DNA of 64,000 nucleotides, taken from assembly GCF_963576615.1 (NCBI RefSeq), contig NC_088711.1, forward strand, positions 14,679,869 through 14,743,868, in the 5' to 3' direction. This stretch comes from Watersipora subatra (Eukaryota > Bryozoa > Gymnolaemata > Cheilostomatida > Watersiporidae). A program made the position numbers and the translations under genes. Shown here piece by piece: positions 1-14,800 of this stretch. The notes under the pieces are model-generated. The model was given only the letters and a program-made list of their open reading frames with translations, was not told where the DNA came from and did no database searches. Position 1 is the stretch's first letter; the number at the start of each line of letters is the position of its first letter.

Positions 1-597
1 AATATAAATGCTGGCTACTTTAAAGTTTCATTTCAGCAATTAGCAATAGATAAAACTTAAACTGAAAATAACATAATCTAATCATGTGACCCATATTTTC
101 CGCCAGATGGCGTGAACAATTTCTGCGGCATTTTTCGACCATCACAGGTGACCAACAGGCTCCTCATGTTTATCAGAAGATGATATGCACCTCCTCGAAC
201 AAAGGTTAGAAATTAAACTGGTTTTTAGGCTAGGTTTTGTGATATCACTGATAAAAGTGACAGCATTACAATGATAATAAATAGACGCGTAAGGACAATA
301 GATACAGTTTTATTGAATGCGTTAAGTTTATTTATTAAACTATTTCGGGGAATGAGGTTGCATGAAAGTGTGAACAGAAGCACATCATGTTCAACTATGT
401 CACACTTGAGCCATTTTAAGAGGGATGCCAATATATAGCCGTTTTCGCGATGGCTGCGATTAACTGTTCGTTTTTGAGCTTTCAAGAGCTTGTAATCACA
501 TTCCCATATATGTTGAACCTACAACACAGCAGAGTAAGACATGGTGAACATTTTGATACCAAATAACTGTAACGTGAATTTTTTTTCAAGTCAACCT
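1..597 (+). mobile_element. TTAA-family inverted-repeat element, copy 1 (left end outside window)
   Basis: This stretch is a diverged copy of the element at 24061-24936, sharing the interior (around 60-240) and the right terminal arm (about 475-597, including the run GAGTAAGACATGGTGAA). The right terminus reads GTCAACCT as in the other copies, but the following TTAA is mutated to TCAA. The left arm lies before position 1. No coding capacity is visible. Confidence 0.7.
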
Positions 598-972
598 TCA
601 ACTTTTTGGTACAATCTGCTTTAACTTTTGACGGTTTAAACATGAAGCAGATCTCAGCAACTGAATTAACTTCATATGTAGATGGCTGAATGTCTCAAGT
701 AGAACGGTTGAAGTGTGCTTGGGTTAGTACAATGCAGGGTTGTGATGCATTAGTGCTCCACCGCTTCATCATTTTGCTCTGCACAGTAATTTTGCTGTTC
801 ATTGCTACTTTCTAATTCCCTGCAGACATTGTTACTGCAAGTTACTGCAACTTCCCTCCTATTGCAAATAGCCCGTTGGGATCTGCTGCGCATTTGCTTC
901 CATGATGATTTGTCACATAACATTTGCTTCCAGTAATTCGTGCATACCAACATTTTTCAAAACTTAAAACTG
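598..972. other. Intergenic, nothing recognised
   Basis: No splice-supported exon or repeat copy was recognised here. Short open frames show no recognisable family. Confidence 0.4.
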
Positions 973-1830
973 TACGAGGTCTGATTTAAAAGTTCCCGGA
1001 ATGGACTTGTATACACTTGCATATTTGCATGATGGAAAAACCCATTGCAGCGTTTGCTGGAAAACACCCCCGGAGTGTTGTCCCAAAATTTCAGGTTGCT
1101 ATGACAACAGTGTATTTGCATTAAGTTTTGTGTAAAATTAGGTAAAACAAGGATATTATGACCTTCGAAATAAAGTTTGATCGTTCCTGAAAGCTTCCTT
1201 AAAATCGTTGCAAGCGTGCATCCTGAGCTCTTTTTGGTCATCATTTAGCAAACGTGGCACAAACTTTGCTGCGACTTGTCTCATGTTTAAATTGTCAGTT
1301 AAAACTTTTTGAACAGTTTCAAAACCAAATCCAGTCTCTCCAGATATCTCTAATGGTTAAACGTCGGTCTGCCATAATTAGTTACCTCACATTGTCGATT
1401 TACGAGCAGGTTCTTGACGACGCTGGTCTGCCAGACCTCGCGCCATCTTCAGTGCTGTCTCTACCTTCACAAAAACGTTTGTACCACTCAAAATTTGTGT
1501 TTTCTTTAGAGCAGCATTTCCAAAAGCAATAGTTAACATTTCAACTGTCTGAGTATTTTTTTTCCCAAATTTCACGCAAAATTTAATTCAAATACGCCGT
1601 TCCGGTTTATTAGACATGACGATAAATTTTTTGAAAGAAGCGATCAATGCACCTAACAGACTTTGACATATCGTCAGCTCATATGAGAATGCTTTGTCAT
1701 AGCAACCTGAAATTTTGTGACAACACTCCAGAGATGTTTCCCAGCAAACGCTGCAGTGGACTGTTCCATCGAGCGAATATGCAAGTGTATACAACTCTAT
1801 TTTGGGAACTTTTGGATCAGACTTTGTAAG
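973..1830 (-). mobile_element. Defective mariner-family element with decayed transposase
   Basis: Two inverted arms of about 140 bp (about 973-1115 and 1690-1830) share motifs such as TTTCAGGTTGCTATGACAA and TATACACTTGCATATT. Between them the minus strand reads as pieces of a Mos1-type mariner transposase N-terminus in several frames: a start near 1620, a helix-turn-helix part containing the family-like KTQILS/EWYKRF and RSGRPASSR regions, then a VPRLLNDDQKE-like piece near 1215-1250. Frames shift and stops intervene, and the catalytic DD(D/E) domain is not visible, so this is a dead internal-deletion derivative. The family call rests on protein similarity that I recognise by eye. Confidence 0.72.
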
Positions 1831-2668
1831 TGTGCTGTAACTGTGTACTAGTAGGAAGTTTATAGTGTGGGTCAACTGACACTGCTGGCTTTTCAAGCAT
1901 CTGTACTACATTGTACAAAACTGTCAGATGCTATGTTTAGCAAGCTCATGACCGTGCACTCTAACTCCCATATAATTTCAGAATAGGTAGTTTGACATTA
2001 TCATCATTTGGATGAAATTAGGGTTTTTGTATTATATTCTCATAAGCTTTATATATTAAAACCGTGATTAATTCTCATTTCAACCATATACTACATACTC
2101 ATTGAGGTATATTTGTTAGCCCACATTCACTCGAGTTGAAGCAGCATTTACCTCTCACAATTGGGGGGTGGTTGCATCAAAGTCAACTCAATGCATGATT
2201 CTGTGATGAGTTTTCGGTGTAATTCCAAGGTTACTTCATCTAGCGCTGCAATGTATTCTAGCAACACTCTCTTTGTATATCCAGCTCTGGATGTAGTGCG
2301 CAAGTGGGTAATACCGCCACTGCACCAATAATGCTTACCGCGCATTTAAAAATGGTTTTACTGCGTGTACAACATATACAACGCAGTAGTCAAAATGTGC
2401 AATGCAGTTGTACTGCATCTTCATGACATGATTACAGTCACACTGCTAATGCAACTACATAGAAATCCAGTCCAAAATTTACTGGAACTGTAGCCTAATG
2501 CATTATGCATGTGGGCATTATTAATGTGTCGTTGTGATTTTGTCGTAATTCTCACAACTCTTGTACAATATGGTAATATATTGTACAAGTATATAAATTA
2601 AGCAAAATGCGTTTTCTTATTATACAAGATTCTATATAGGCCAATAATTTTTTAATAACGTTTTTCAG
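1831..2668. other. Region upstream of CENP-C first coding exon
   Basis: AT-rich sequence with no convincing coding exon. A 5' untranslated exon and promoter of the CENP-C gene may lie here, because the first coding exon begins after a splice acceptor (TTTTTCAG ending at 2668). I cannot pick out the promoter. Confidence 0.35.
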
Positions 2669-2687
2669 CTCTTATGAAATATTGGAG

Positions 2688-2805
2688 ATGGCTTTAAGTA
2701 GAAATGCTGTCGTGTTAGAGAGGATCATCGAAGCGAGCGAAGTTAACAGCATACAGGAGTTGTTCTCAGGGGATAATGTCTTGCTTAAATTCAAAGTTCC
2801 TAAAA
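2688..2805 (+). CDS. CENPC: CENP-C coding exon 1
   Basis: Acceptor TTTTTCAG ends at 2668 and donor AAAA|GTAAGT follows 2805. From the Met at 2688 the frame gives about 39 residues (beginning MALSRNAVV), ending in phase 1. If the exon is translated from its 5' edge it would add six residues and require an upstream coding exon. Confidence 0.6.
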
Positions 2806-5800
2806 GTAAGTCATTTTGAACAAGTTAGATTGTGGTATTAGTTTCTACTTAGCACAATTTGTCTTAAAGATTAGATATATCAATTGCAGCATTCTATGCG
2901 TTTCCGCTTTCTCTAGGCTTCATGGTATGCAAGTAACAGCTAGTAGCTTGTCAATTTGTCTTAAGGTAAAGTTATAGTTCTTTAATGCATAAAGTTCATT
3001 ATAATTCCGAATTTTGTTGGCTTAAAGTTTATTATGAAGTGTGTGAAACTTGAGACATAAAATTTTGTTGAACTTCATTTGGTTGGCTATATGTATTTAC
3101 TACAAGTATGTTTCTTTAGAGAAATGGAAAACTCGCTTTTGTAAAAAGAAGATTGCACAAGAACTGGAGGAAGAACCTTTGCGCACGGGGTTTGTTTTGC
3201 AAGTTCTTATATAGTATAGCAAAGTGGTTGACAGCAGAATTGGCACATTATTCCCTGGGTGGTGAATACCAGTGGTATTTACTGTCTTGGGAAAAAGGTT
3301 TTTAGTATGAAAAACTGGGGACAAAGTATAAATAAATAAATTATATATTAAAAATTTATTGATATTTCGAACAATTTTATAACTTTGTTTCTAGTAATAA
3401 TATGCATGTATTGTAATATATGTAATGTATAATAGATATTCATGGTGAAACATTAACTTTCAAATTCCATGTAAATATTAAAACACGTAACTTCCGAAAT
3501 CGAACTAACTCAGATGAAAAAATAGTGCAATAAAATGATAACTGTAGCCTCGTGTATGGTGATTACACAGATAGTATACCATAGTCTCTCTCACCGTCAT
3601 ATGTCATGGAAGCCGGGAAGTTTTTTGCGCCTGTTTTTCTAATTCTATCTCGCCCTGGATAAATGATATTTCATCTCAGAAATTACGATGGCCTATTGTG
3701 TAAAACATATCAGCATTCCTAACTGATCAAAGACAATTATTACATTGTCTTTGAAATAGCTACCCGTATTGAGCTGAATTTAGCATAGGTATGCTCACTC
3801 ATAAATAAAGTCTCAGCTCAATAGGAACTCACAGACTAAGGTCAATCTATCTAACTTCTTAATCCACTCAGAATATCAATCCAAATTGTGCCCAGACAAG
3901 TATTTTCCAATACAGTAATACTTCAACTTACGAGTGCTCCAACGTACGAGAAACTTAAGATACGAGCCAGCTTTCTAGCAAGTTTTAGCACTAACATACG
4001 AGCCATGTTTGAGATACGAGCACTTGAGTGAGTTGCCAAGTATGCCGGAGGTGTTTTATTAGAACAGCATCACTCTGTATTTTTCAACTGCTCAGGTTAT
4101 ACTGTTGTACCGTGTTTTTTTGTGCACGATTTTCTGTGCAGAATTATGTGAATTAAAAGTACTGTGCGTAGACCGAAAGTTTGCCAGTAAAATGAAAGAT
4201 AATACAAAGAAAAAGCAAATGATAACAGTCGATATTAAACGGAAAAGTATTGAAAAATATGCGAAATGTGTATGCGTGATTCAGATAGCTCGGCAATATG
4301 ACAGAAATACATTCATAATTATCAAACAGAAGGATTATATTCAGGGCATTTAGTTCGCAAAAGGACTAGCCATAATTTCTAAACGGTGCAGCAATCTTCA
4401 CGACCTCTGATGGCATTGGACAAACAATTGGCCGGTGACAGCGTAACTGAAACGATGCAATGTGAAAAGGCCGGCGCTATCTATCCAAACTGTTTAATAG
4501 ACATTCGGACAAGTTGGCTAGTGATCGTGTGTTAACCATTTGTGACGACACCTGTGTTCGTCCTAATCGCAACATGTTGCAAGGGCGACAAAGGCAAACG
4601 TCCTTAGATAGGTTTATCTTAAAACGGCCGGCTAGTCGTGAAAGCGAAAAAAAGGAAAGATTTCTCGCTAACCAGTGAGAAATTTCTAACTATGAACGCC
4701 GAAGAAATTTTAATTACATTTAGTTGAAAATGAAAGTTTGCTTTTAGGTTTGCTTCTAAGTTTGTCTTTTAACACTTTGATAAAATTTAAATTTATCAAA
4801 GTCAACTGTTGTAACGAAGGATAACTTATATCTCCCTCCCTGGCAAATGCGAGTGTTAACTGCTATTGTATGTATTTAATTTTACATTTTAATTAATCAC
4901 ATTTCCTTGCATTATTTTTTATTTGTTGCTTTTTGAAAGCATGTAGTACGTAAGGACAATAGCCAACATGTTCTTTCTGTTACAACATCTTGTTTTGAGT
5001 GTTTTATTTGCCTTTTTTAGAGTATGGAAACCAATCAATATATATTTAATTGTTCTATATATAAATTAATTGTACCAACATGCGAGTAAATTGACATACG
5101 AGCTCAGTCTCGGAACGCATTAAGCTCGTAAGTTGAAGTATGACTGTAATAGCTTATGCCTGGTAGCAATAAACTGTATGCATGAACTAAATCGTTTGAA
5201 ATCATCAAAAATATTTACTCAATTCTCAATATAATTCAAATTTTTTATTTTATTCCACTTATTGCCATTTTTTTCTCGCTTTTTCCCAATTTTTTCTTGC
5301 TTTTTCTCCACTTATGTTTGGATATTCCTGCTGTGCTTGCAAAAAGTATTTTTCCTGTTCAAAATGCCAACCCTGGTTGACAGTCCTTTTTGATGTCTGC
5401 TAATCAAAATATTTACTCAGCCCCATATTAAAGCATTACATTGGTGCTTGCATAACTTGGGAAAGCTGTGTAAAAGTTGCATCTCCCAATGCAGCCTGTC
5501 AAATCCCATCGGTTGTCAATACTTGCAAGGTGAGAATCTTGCAATGAGTGCTAGTAGCATATTACATTTTCAAGTTTAGAAGTCTATAGCCTTGATAGGG
5601 TAGATATTTTTGTGTACATTTACATATATATGACATACAAAGTTTTTTTTTCTCAGGTCCAGGGAGAGTGATGATGAGCATATGACATCTGCGGATTGCA
5701 TTGACAGTTTAGAGTGGAAGACTATTGAGTCATCCTGCACAGACACTCTATTATCCAGTACTAAATATGGAGATCAAGCATTGAGAGACAGAACTAATAA

Positions 5801-8800
5801 CTTTCAAATTTATACACGATTTTCCACACCTATTGCTGATAAGGCTACTGAATCGCATACTCAGCGGGATGGAATTAGAGATGAAAGTCAGGGTGTGGAT
5901 CATTCTGAAAAGACTATGGCAGCTAGCAGCTCACCGCACGCGCAGGCCCTGCAGACAAATTCAGATTCCAATGAGCTATCACATTTGATTCCTCCTACTA
6001 GACAAACTATTTCAGAAAAGCATTGTTCTTTAAGCCAGTTAGATGAATCCTCTTCGATGGTTTCAGGTTTTGTTACAGAAACTGTACGCAACCGTAGCAA
6101 TAACTGTCTGCAGAATGGAAGAGATGATGGCTTTGAAAACAATGGTCTGCCCAATCAATATGCTGTGGGATCGATGAACCCTTCCAAAACCCTTTCTGTT
6201 TCTAGTGATTTCCAGGATTTGTCTAGTGTTAAGAATAACCGAACAACTGACACAAGTGTAAACAGCACATGCATGTCCAAGGGGAATGACAATTCTTTCA
6301 ATGGTCAACATGGAAATCAATTACTGAATGCCACATATACACCTGGTGAAACGCGTGTAGGTCATGCGTACAGAGAAGGAAACCTTAGTCGCAGGTCAGA
6401 CACAATAACGGATATCTCTCACATCACTTCATGTGCTGTGGAAAGTGAAAGTGGAAGTAATTTGTATGCTTCAAAAGATAACCACAAAGATGATTCTCAC
6501 GCTGCCCATGGCAACTTGAAAAATAATCCATACACAGTAGAGGACAATTCCCAGGAAAGCTCACACACAAAGGAAAATACATCCAAAGGCATTTTACATT
6601 CTGCCAGCATTGTTGGCAATGATCATACATATAATAGGGTTTACTCCAGCGATAGTCTGCATGTCGTAGATGCTGATAACGCTCAAGGTGAGATGTACGC
6701 AGGAGAAGACAACCACATGGACAATTTTTATACTACAAAAGAAAACTTAAATGAAGGTACTTACAGGGTCGATGACAATTCCCAGGACAGCTCTCACAGA
6801 AAAGAAAGCGTGTCCAAAGACAGTTTACTTGCAGCAAGGGATGCTGGCAATGGTGATACATTAACAACAGAGGACATTTCCAATAGTAGCTTGCATATGG
6901 CTAATGCTCAAGGTGAGACATACACTGCAAAAATCAAGCACAAAGATGGTTTTCATACCCCGATGGGCAACTTAAAAGAGTCTACATACAGAATAGAGAA
7001 AAATTCACAAGACGGTTCATACATGAATGAAGATATCTCCAAAAGTAGTTCACTTGTTACAAGGGATGTTTGCAGTGATGGTCCATGCAGCAGAGGGTTT
7101 AACTCTAAGGGCAGTTTGCATGTCGTAAACGATAACTCTAGTGATGGGATGTACGCAAGAGAAAACAGCTACAAAGATGGTTCTAACTTGAAAAATGGCA
7201 CATACAGAGTACAAGACGATTTCCAAGACAGTTCGTACACAAATAAAGATACATCAAGAGGTAGTTCCCTTGCAGCAAAAATTATTTACAATGATAGTAC
7301 ATATACAGCAGAGCATAACTCAAGCAGTCCATTGTCCATAGCAGATAATGATAATATCAATCATGAGAGGTACACAGCTGAGGATATGTGTAAAGGAAAA
7401 GCTAGGGCTGCAACGAATGATTCCCTTCAAGTCACTTATGCTCAAAATATGAGAACTAATTTTCTTAACATGTCTTCAGCGACAAACTCTCTCAATCACA
7501 ATTATGCAACAGAAAGCTCTTCTGACAACTCAGATAATCATGTCGGTGAAGACAAACTAGTTGGCACAAGAAAGCGTGTTAAAAGGTTATTCTTTACAAG
7601 TGATGCTAGCTCTGCTTACACAACAAACAGTGATGATGAAGGTAGAGGCAAACATGCGAATTTGAATGGTATTCATAGTGGTGCAGCCCGCAAAGAGGTA
7701 GCAAACAACTCTCAGGTTGACTATCACCCTAACTCAAGTAATTGTAGTGCTGGTAGTGGCTCAGCCATGCGTGAAACCTCTGGACCTTTTTCCAAATTTG
7801 CTGGAGACTCTCCATCTGCAAGATTTACAGGTGCTGACACACTTTTATACACTGAGTTATACATATATATTTAGGGTTTTTCTCATTGTCCTACCATATA
7901 GTTACTTTGCAATGAAACAATTTTTCGTTTGTCGAAGCGGATTTGTCACAAAATAAAGTGGCAATAAGATTAATTACATTGACTTTTGGAATAGTTAGCT
8001 ACGATGAACTGCAAACAGTATCCATGATGAACCGATTGTTAAGTTTTCTTGGTATATTGTTATCAACACCTTTCGTGCATCAGATGAACAGTGCACCCTC
8101 TCTCGTCCATTTTCAGATGATTACGAGAGCGCAAGCAAGGTGTTTGTTACAGAAAAGAGTGTTGTTGAAGAAAAGTCTCAAGTTGAAAAAAACAAATCAG
8201 TTTTGCTTCGTCGGAAATCCGAATTATTAAGGTAGGTGTAGTAGCAGATTTGATTCAGACATAATAGCCATGCTGATAATTGAATAAAACTGGACACACA
8301 GCAAATAGGGCTCCTCTGTGAGCCAGTGGCCAGCTAGCTAGAGATGGTGTCTCATTAAAAACATCCAACAAAAGACAATGGCAATCCACCGTTGAAACCG
8401 TGAAGAATAGTCATAGTTATAGGAAGGGGAGAACCATGATCCTCTACATTTTCACAAGACATGGTAATGAGAGAGAGAAAATTGAATGCCTGATTTGACT
8501 CTATTTTTATCCAAACCGCCCTTATGTTTTTATCATTATCCATTGCATTTATATCCATTATTCCAAGCAAATTCATGCCATGAGAACGAGCTACAATGCT
8601 TGTCTTACTACAAACATGATGGTTGCGACATTGTTAAGGAAGGCGACTAGATTTGCATATGTTAGCTTTGCCTCTACATTGCGTGGTATTGCTTTTGCAT
8701 TTGCCGGTCACCCTCTGGCATATATAAGGCTGTGCTTATGTTCATAAATTTTTCAAAACAAATATTAAATCTGTACCTCAAAAGTTTTTAAGAATGACAC

Positions 8801-11800
8801 TTTTTTCCTTCCACACTAGTTTAGTTGCCTCGTGGATAGCAAGCTGTTTATGTTCAAGTAGGAAAAGAGCTAACGGTAACAGTAATCTAGAACTAGGAAT
8901 CCTTTAGTCGTGAAGGATAGCATCACTTCAGACTTGCCCTATACTAACACACGTTTGAAAATAACTTGTCTGTATCACTTTTATTTTGCTAACTGGACAA
9001 ACATGACTGCGACTGGCTTGGCAACTCTCACAGGTTTAAGAGGACGAAACCGTCATCTAAAAAAAAAACAGGAAAAAGTCATTATTCAGTGTACGATCCA
9101 GATCTTTCATCCCCTAATGCTTCACCAAAGCATTACGCAGAGACAACTCATTCAAACAAAACTCCAAAGCCGTCACGACTGAAGCACGTGGGGCTAAAAG
9201 GAGAAGTCACATACAAAAGCCCGAAAATCTGTGAGTTGATAAACAGTTTGTCATCTGGAAATTTTAGATTTATAAATGCTAACCTAATCAATTTGTTTCA
9301 GGCTATACAGTAGACGCTTCTATAATGTAAATATTCTGTTCCAAGAACGTTTACGGTATCAGGAATCTATGTTATAAGAACAGTAAAATACATGTAAATT
9401 GTCTAATCCGTGCCAAGACTTTTCCAAACTCACCCCTCGGACAGTTCAAGAAGGAAAAACTTTACTCAACTCTTTAAATTTGTGGGCTGTACAGTAACTG
9501 CAGAAATATTGGTTTGCATAAACAACTTTTCTCTTTTTTATGATCAATCTCACTGGTTTTATAGACCATGATTGCGGTAAATTTACAACAAATTAATAGG
9601 GACTGCACATTTTCGACGTTCATTTACAATGATTAGCTTATTTTTTCTGAACAGCAGTTTATGCTGCAAAGTATTACCAATAACAAAAATGTTGTGTCTA
9701 TAATAAGACAAAACAACAAAATCTTTTTACTATATAAAAAGCAGCTCTACCTATTCATCGTCTATCACTAACCAGTGTTCAAGGTTAGGATAAAGATAAT
9801 TTTTTGACGATACTCCAACTCGTGACATTCAGACTGGTAGACCGAGGCTGTAACACCTGAACCAATCGATCGCCTTTGTATATATGAACAGCTGCGCAGC
9901 TATCCTATTCGCCTTTTTGTTGACACATTTAACGATCTACAACGACAAACTAAAATGTCACGAAAACTATATATAACGCTATACAGAAGGCGTCTTTTCT
10001 CTTGCAATTGCGGCAAAATAAGCTAACGATCAAATTGAATTTGAAAACTCGCTCGACTTGACACTTTACATTACAGGGAATTTTTTACATTGTAGGAAAC
10101 AACAGCGTAACAAAAAGTTTTTACGTTATTTGGAATTTACGTTATGAGATGTATACGTTATAGGAAAGCCTACTGTATTGATTTTTTTAGCTCAAGTTCT
10201 CCACAGAAAGTTTTACTTATGTTCTCACTAGATGAATGCCCGGCATTGCACTGGTAATAAAAAATGTTTTTGTATAGATATTTTATTTTTATTCAACATT
10301 TACCATGCTAATTTTTAAACTGAGTTGTTTGTTTATTTTTGTGTGTGCTATTCGTTTAATTACCGTATATCCCAGCACATAAGTCGAGTCTGGACAGCTA
10401 AAGTTTTTTACCAAGCTAAGGGGTTCAGCATATACCCGCATAACTCTGATTGAAAGCAAGTAAAATGACATGCTAACTTAATTTTAACAACTACAATTCG
10501 AATATTTATTAACTCAACTTTATTAATGAAAGTATAACATAACAAGAATGGTTACCACTATAATTAACTCTTTGGCCACCAAATAAATTTTTATGGAAAC
10601 AAATATTCGGTAAACCAATTATTGACATTGATTATTGACATGAAGTTGTCATAATATTTGACCAAATTAACTTAAAACCTTTATTTGAATGCCATGGTGC
10701 TCTATTTTTCAACCCTTTCCTTAAAATGGCGCCTCATTACAGGTGACGTTCAAATAAATGGTGGCATTTTATTTTTCAAACACTTCGTCAAAATGCTGAG
10801 AAGATAAATTTAACCCTTTCACGGGCGAATCAAGTGTCGCTTATATTTTTTACTCTCCTTCGGGCTGTGCCACATTAGCCCTTTTTGAAGCAAGAAATTT
10901 GCTAACTTTTCTCCAACTTGTCATAGACATTGATATAAATATACATAAGGAAGCTGATACATATCTCTATCAGTTGATATATATTTCTTACAGTTAACCT
11001 ACGATGATCTTATAGGCCTAACCTGCGTTGCAATTTGTTAAAGCAGTAAAGTTCTTTATTTCAATTTAAATCTGAAGGCATATTTTCATTCGTTAACTGT
11101 ATTTAATAAGGCTGCACAAAAGCTCATTGCGTTCATCGATATGTTTGCTACAGTTTGCAGCCAAAACTGGTTTTTTAATGTGCAATAGAACAGGAGCACG
11201 AGCGTTCATCCATTGTACGCTGGGTTCAGATTATTGCAATCATGCTGTCAAATAACATGTTATCAATCTGCAATTGTTATAATAATATTAATTTATCAAA
11301 TGCTACGAATACATATTCAAAAACAAGTGACATAAGCTAACCATAATTATAATACATGCAGCAACAAAAATTAACCTTTTTAAACAAATATTAAAATTTT
11401 TAAAACATCATTTGCTCGGCGAGTTGAGTTTTGATTGTTGCTTCTGTTTGGAATCATTTCATGTTCTCCTGAATGTTCAATATCTTCCATAATGTCTTCG
11501 GATCTCAACACATCACCTGCACAGCCGAGCTAGTCGATATTAAAGTGCAAACAGTTTTTTAGCAATTTTTCAACTTTTAACTGATGCCATTTTGAATAGA
11601 AACTTCTACCATAAATAAAGAGAAACCTCGTGTAATCAGTGTAGAAATCTTTTTCCATCATAAATGCGAACACTTTTTCCTACATACCTCGAAATATCAA
11701 GACCGCATTAAAAAGGAACTACTATTAGCCTGATACAGTTACTAATTATCTCTATGGTGTTGCTATCAAAGTTTTTAGCAAAAAGACCGAGAGATTTTGA

Positions 11801-14800
11801 GTTGAAAATCCGACTTCGATACGAACAGAAACAAAAAATGAAGTAATTGTTATTGATGTGATCGAGTCATTATTATTATGGTTTTGTGGACACTTTTTTA
11901 CTGATCACTTGCTATTATGTGAATGTCAAATAGTATCGGTCAAATTGGAGTGGCGAACAAATAGAAGGGCGTTCAAATACAAGTTTTACGGTAAATAGCA
12001 TAATTGTACATCATCTGATACCATAAAAAGGCCACAAATGTGTTGCAAAATCAGTTCGGACACATTTTTGTCCTCTTCACACTATCATGGTGGAAAACAT
12101 CTATCGTAGTTAACTATTTAAGCATGTTCCGAGTCTGACGAGTTATTACTATAGCTTACAGTAGTATTGTTACTGTTAAAAATACATACTCATTTTCACT
12201 ACTGTTATTACCCAATAGATAATCATCAAAAGTTCATTGATCTACAATTTGTGAAACCTATGTAGCTGTAATGCTTCTGATCATCGCGAAAAATAAATAG
12301 CTATAAAAATGTGCTTTTGAAAAGCGAAATGAAGGACAGCGTGAGATGCAAACATGTTTTTAATGACGCAACGCAAGCAGATGATTGTTTCCTTTAAATT
12401 AAGCGAAAACAAGATACGCTAATTATACAATTACTCGCCAATCAGAAACGTTCTGTAGCTCGCAAAAACCGCTTTATTTCCTCAACTTTTTGCACTGATG
12501 GGTACATGTTATGATTTATAGGATCATCTTATATGCGAGTTCCTATAAATCACCTCATTTTAGGACTGTTTTTTTAGGGTCGGCTTATATTCGGGGACAT
12601 GCGAAAAGTTAGTGTTATATGTACACAAATATTTATAGCATTTGGGAAGTCTGGGCGCATATTTTGTCTGTATTTTATCGATATAACTGGACCTATGACA
12701 GACCACCAAACCAACAAACAAACATAGATTTATACATATAGATGCGCTTTAGTCTTGTGTTATTTGCTAATATCACCACTTTGAGTTTCATAAAAAGACT
12801 TGGCTCTTTCTGAAAAGATAAACTGTATTACAAAAAAGTAAAATGGTTTTTAAAGGCAAGGCTGACAAATTAACAATTTTATTGTGTAAATATTGTTGAA
12901 ATTTTCACGCGCTGACTTCCCCATGGTCAGGCATCACGTAGATTTAAGCTTCACAATTGTATCTATTGTTTTGGCATTTATTCTTTTGATACATGCGTAC
13001 ACTCAGTTTACATTGTATGTATATTTGCTAGTAAAACCCAACACTGCTTCTGATGAAGAGCTGAAAGGCTTGCGCAGGAGCAAGCGTACGAGACTGCCTT
13101 GTCTGCGTCACTTCGTTGGAGAAAGGCCAATCTACGAGCGTGACAAGCAAACGGGTCTGTATTCCGGCCTTATATTTTTCATTCAATTTTTACATGCTTT
13201 ATTCTTCACCATTTTCCTTGCCTTTTTTTGTACCCAAATAGTTTCTAGTTTTCATACAGGCTTGGCTACTGTAGTTATGCCAGTTGCTCAACAAATGATA
13301 GCTCGTGAAGTCAATTGCTGTGTTTCCTTCGAATGGCTTCCATGCCTAATCATAGAAACGGTAAAATCTGAACACATTTGACACCATTTCGCTTCGCTAA
13401 GTTTTTGCGCAGGAATTTGCTGTGAGGGTACTATTCCACATTCTAAAAATGCTCACTGCTGATGGATCCAAATCAATAATCTCAGCCAAGCTCTCCCCAG
13501 TAGAGGTGAAAAAGATTTTAGCACACCAATGGTCCTAGACTCTTCCTAGACTTAACTCTTCTAGCCTCTAAAGTAGACCTGTATACTAAGTAGTAAATTC
13601 TGTTGATGTCTTGTAATAAGGCTGGCTCGTTCCGACTTAGTGTAACTAGTTGACTACGCATTAAAGATGTGGTTGCGTCAAATTTGAGTTGATCTTAAAA
13701 GAAAGCATTTTTTTGTCTATCAGTTGATATGTTGTTTGTTGTGTTAGGCGATCTCATTGCCAAGATATTTGAAGATTAAAATCGAAAAAATCTGATCGTG
13801 GTAAAAATGCTCAGGCCAAAAAAATCATGCCCAGACTTGCCAAAAATGATGTCACGCGTGATATATCTGTCAATATATTTCGTATTCACATCGGCTATTT
13901 GCGATAAAAGTCTAGTCCTACGCGGCTCTATTGGCATATATTTTATTTTGTATTTGCTCATGTTGGCTAGAATAAAATTTTAAATCCAGCTACAGATACA
14001 CTATTACCAATGTCTCAAACAAGGAAAATTAAAAACTTGTCATATTAGCTTCTTCTAAATGCTGTGTAAACATCTCAGTACCGACTACCAATTCTACCGG
14101 TGATTTTGTCAAGCAAACTATGTAGAATAAGGTATTGTATCGGCACAGTTCCGTCGCTAGCCACACTAACGATATACAGATGGTTCCCAACCTACGAACG
14201 AGTTACATTCCAAACGATTGTTCGTAAGGTGAATTTGTTCATAAGTTGCTTCAGTGCTATATTTTGTATTATAATTTATGTTTAAGGCCTATATAAGTAT
14301 ATTGAAGGTTTGTATAAGTATGTTTAAGGCTTGTATAAGTAACCTGTATTGGTTTGTACTGAAAAAATAATTTAATAAATTGGAGATAATACTTTGTTGG
14401 ACGCCGGGCCATGACACTGCATTTCTTATTTATTGTATGTCTTGTCCTTTTTATTATATTGTTGTTTTAATCGTTATGCTATCACTTATCATTGTCTTAT
14501 TTTTTGTATATGTTGTCCGTTTATTATATCGTTGTTTCACTCGTTATGCTATTGTTATATCTGATATACCGTCATAACGCTATCGCTTATCGTCACTTAT
14601 ATTGTTGTCATAGCAACGCACTAACGGTCCTACTTATTCACCTTGTTAGCCGGTGTTCTTACCGTTTGCCGTTAGCCGGAACTGTTGATATTATTGTATA
14701 TATAGGAATGCGCTCATTTAGTTGAGCAGAGCAGATAGCCGTACGCTCCTCGGTTAGTGAAATTTCCTTCACTAATTAAAAGCTGAATGAAACTACACAC

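Noticed and set aside
12893-13381. 162-codon frame with apparent membrane segments
   Set aside because: Only 13032-13154 is real coding sequence (CENP-C motif exon); the hydrophobic flanks are translated intron.
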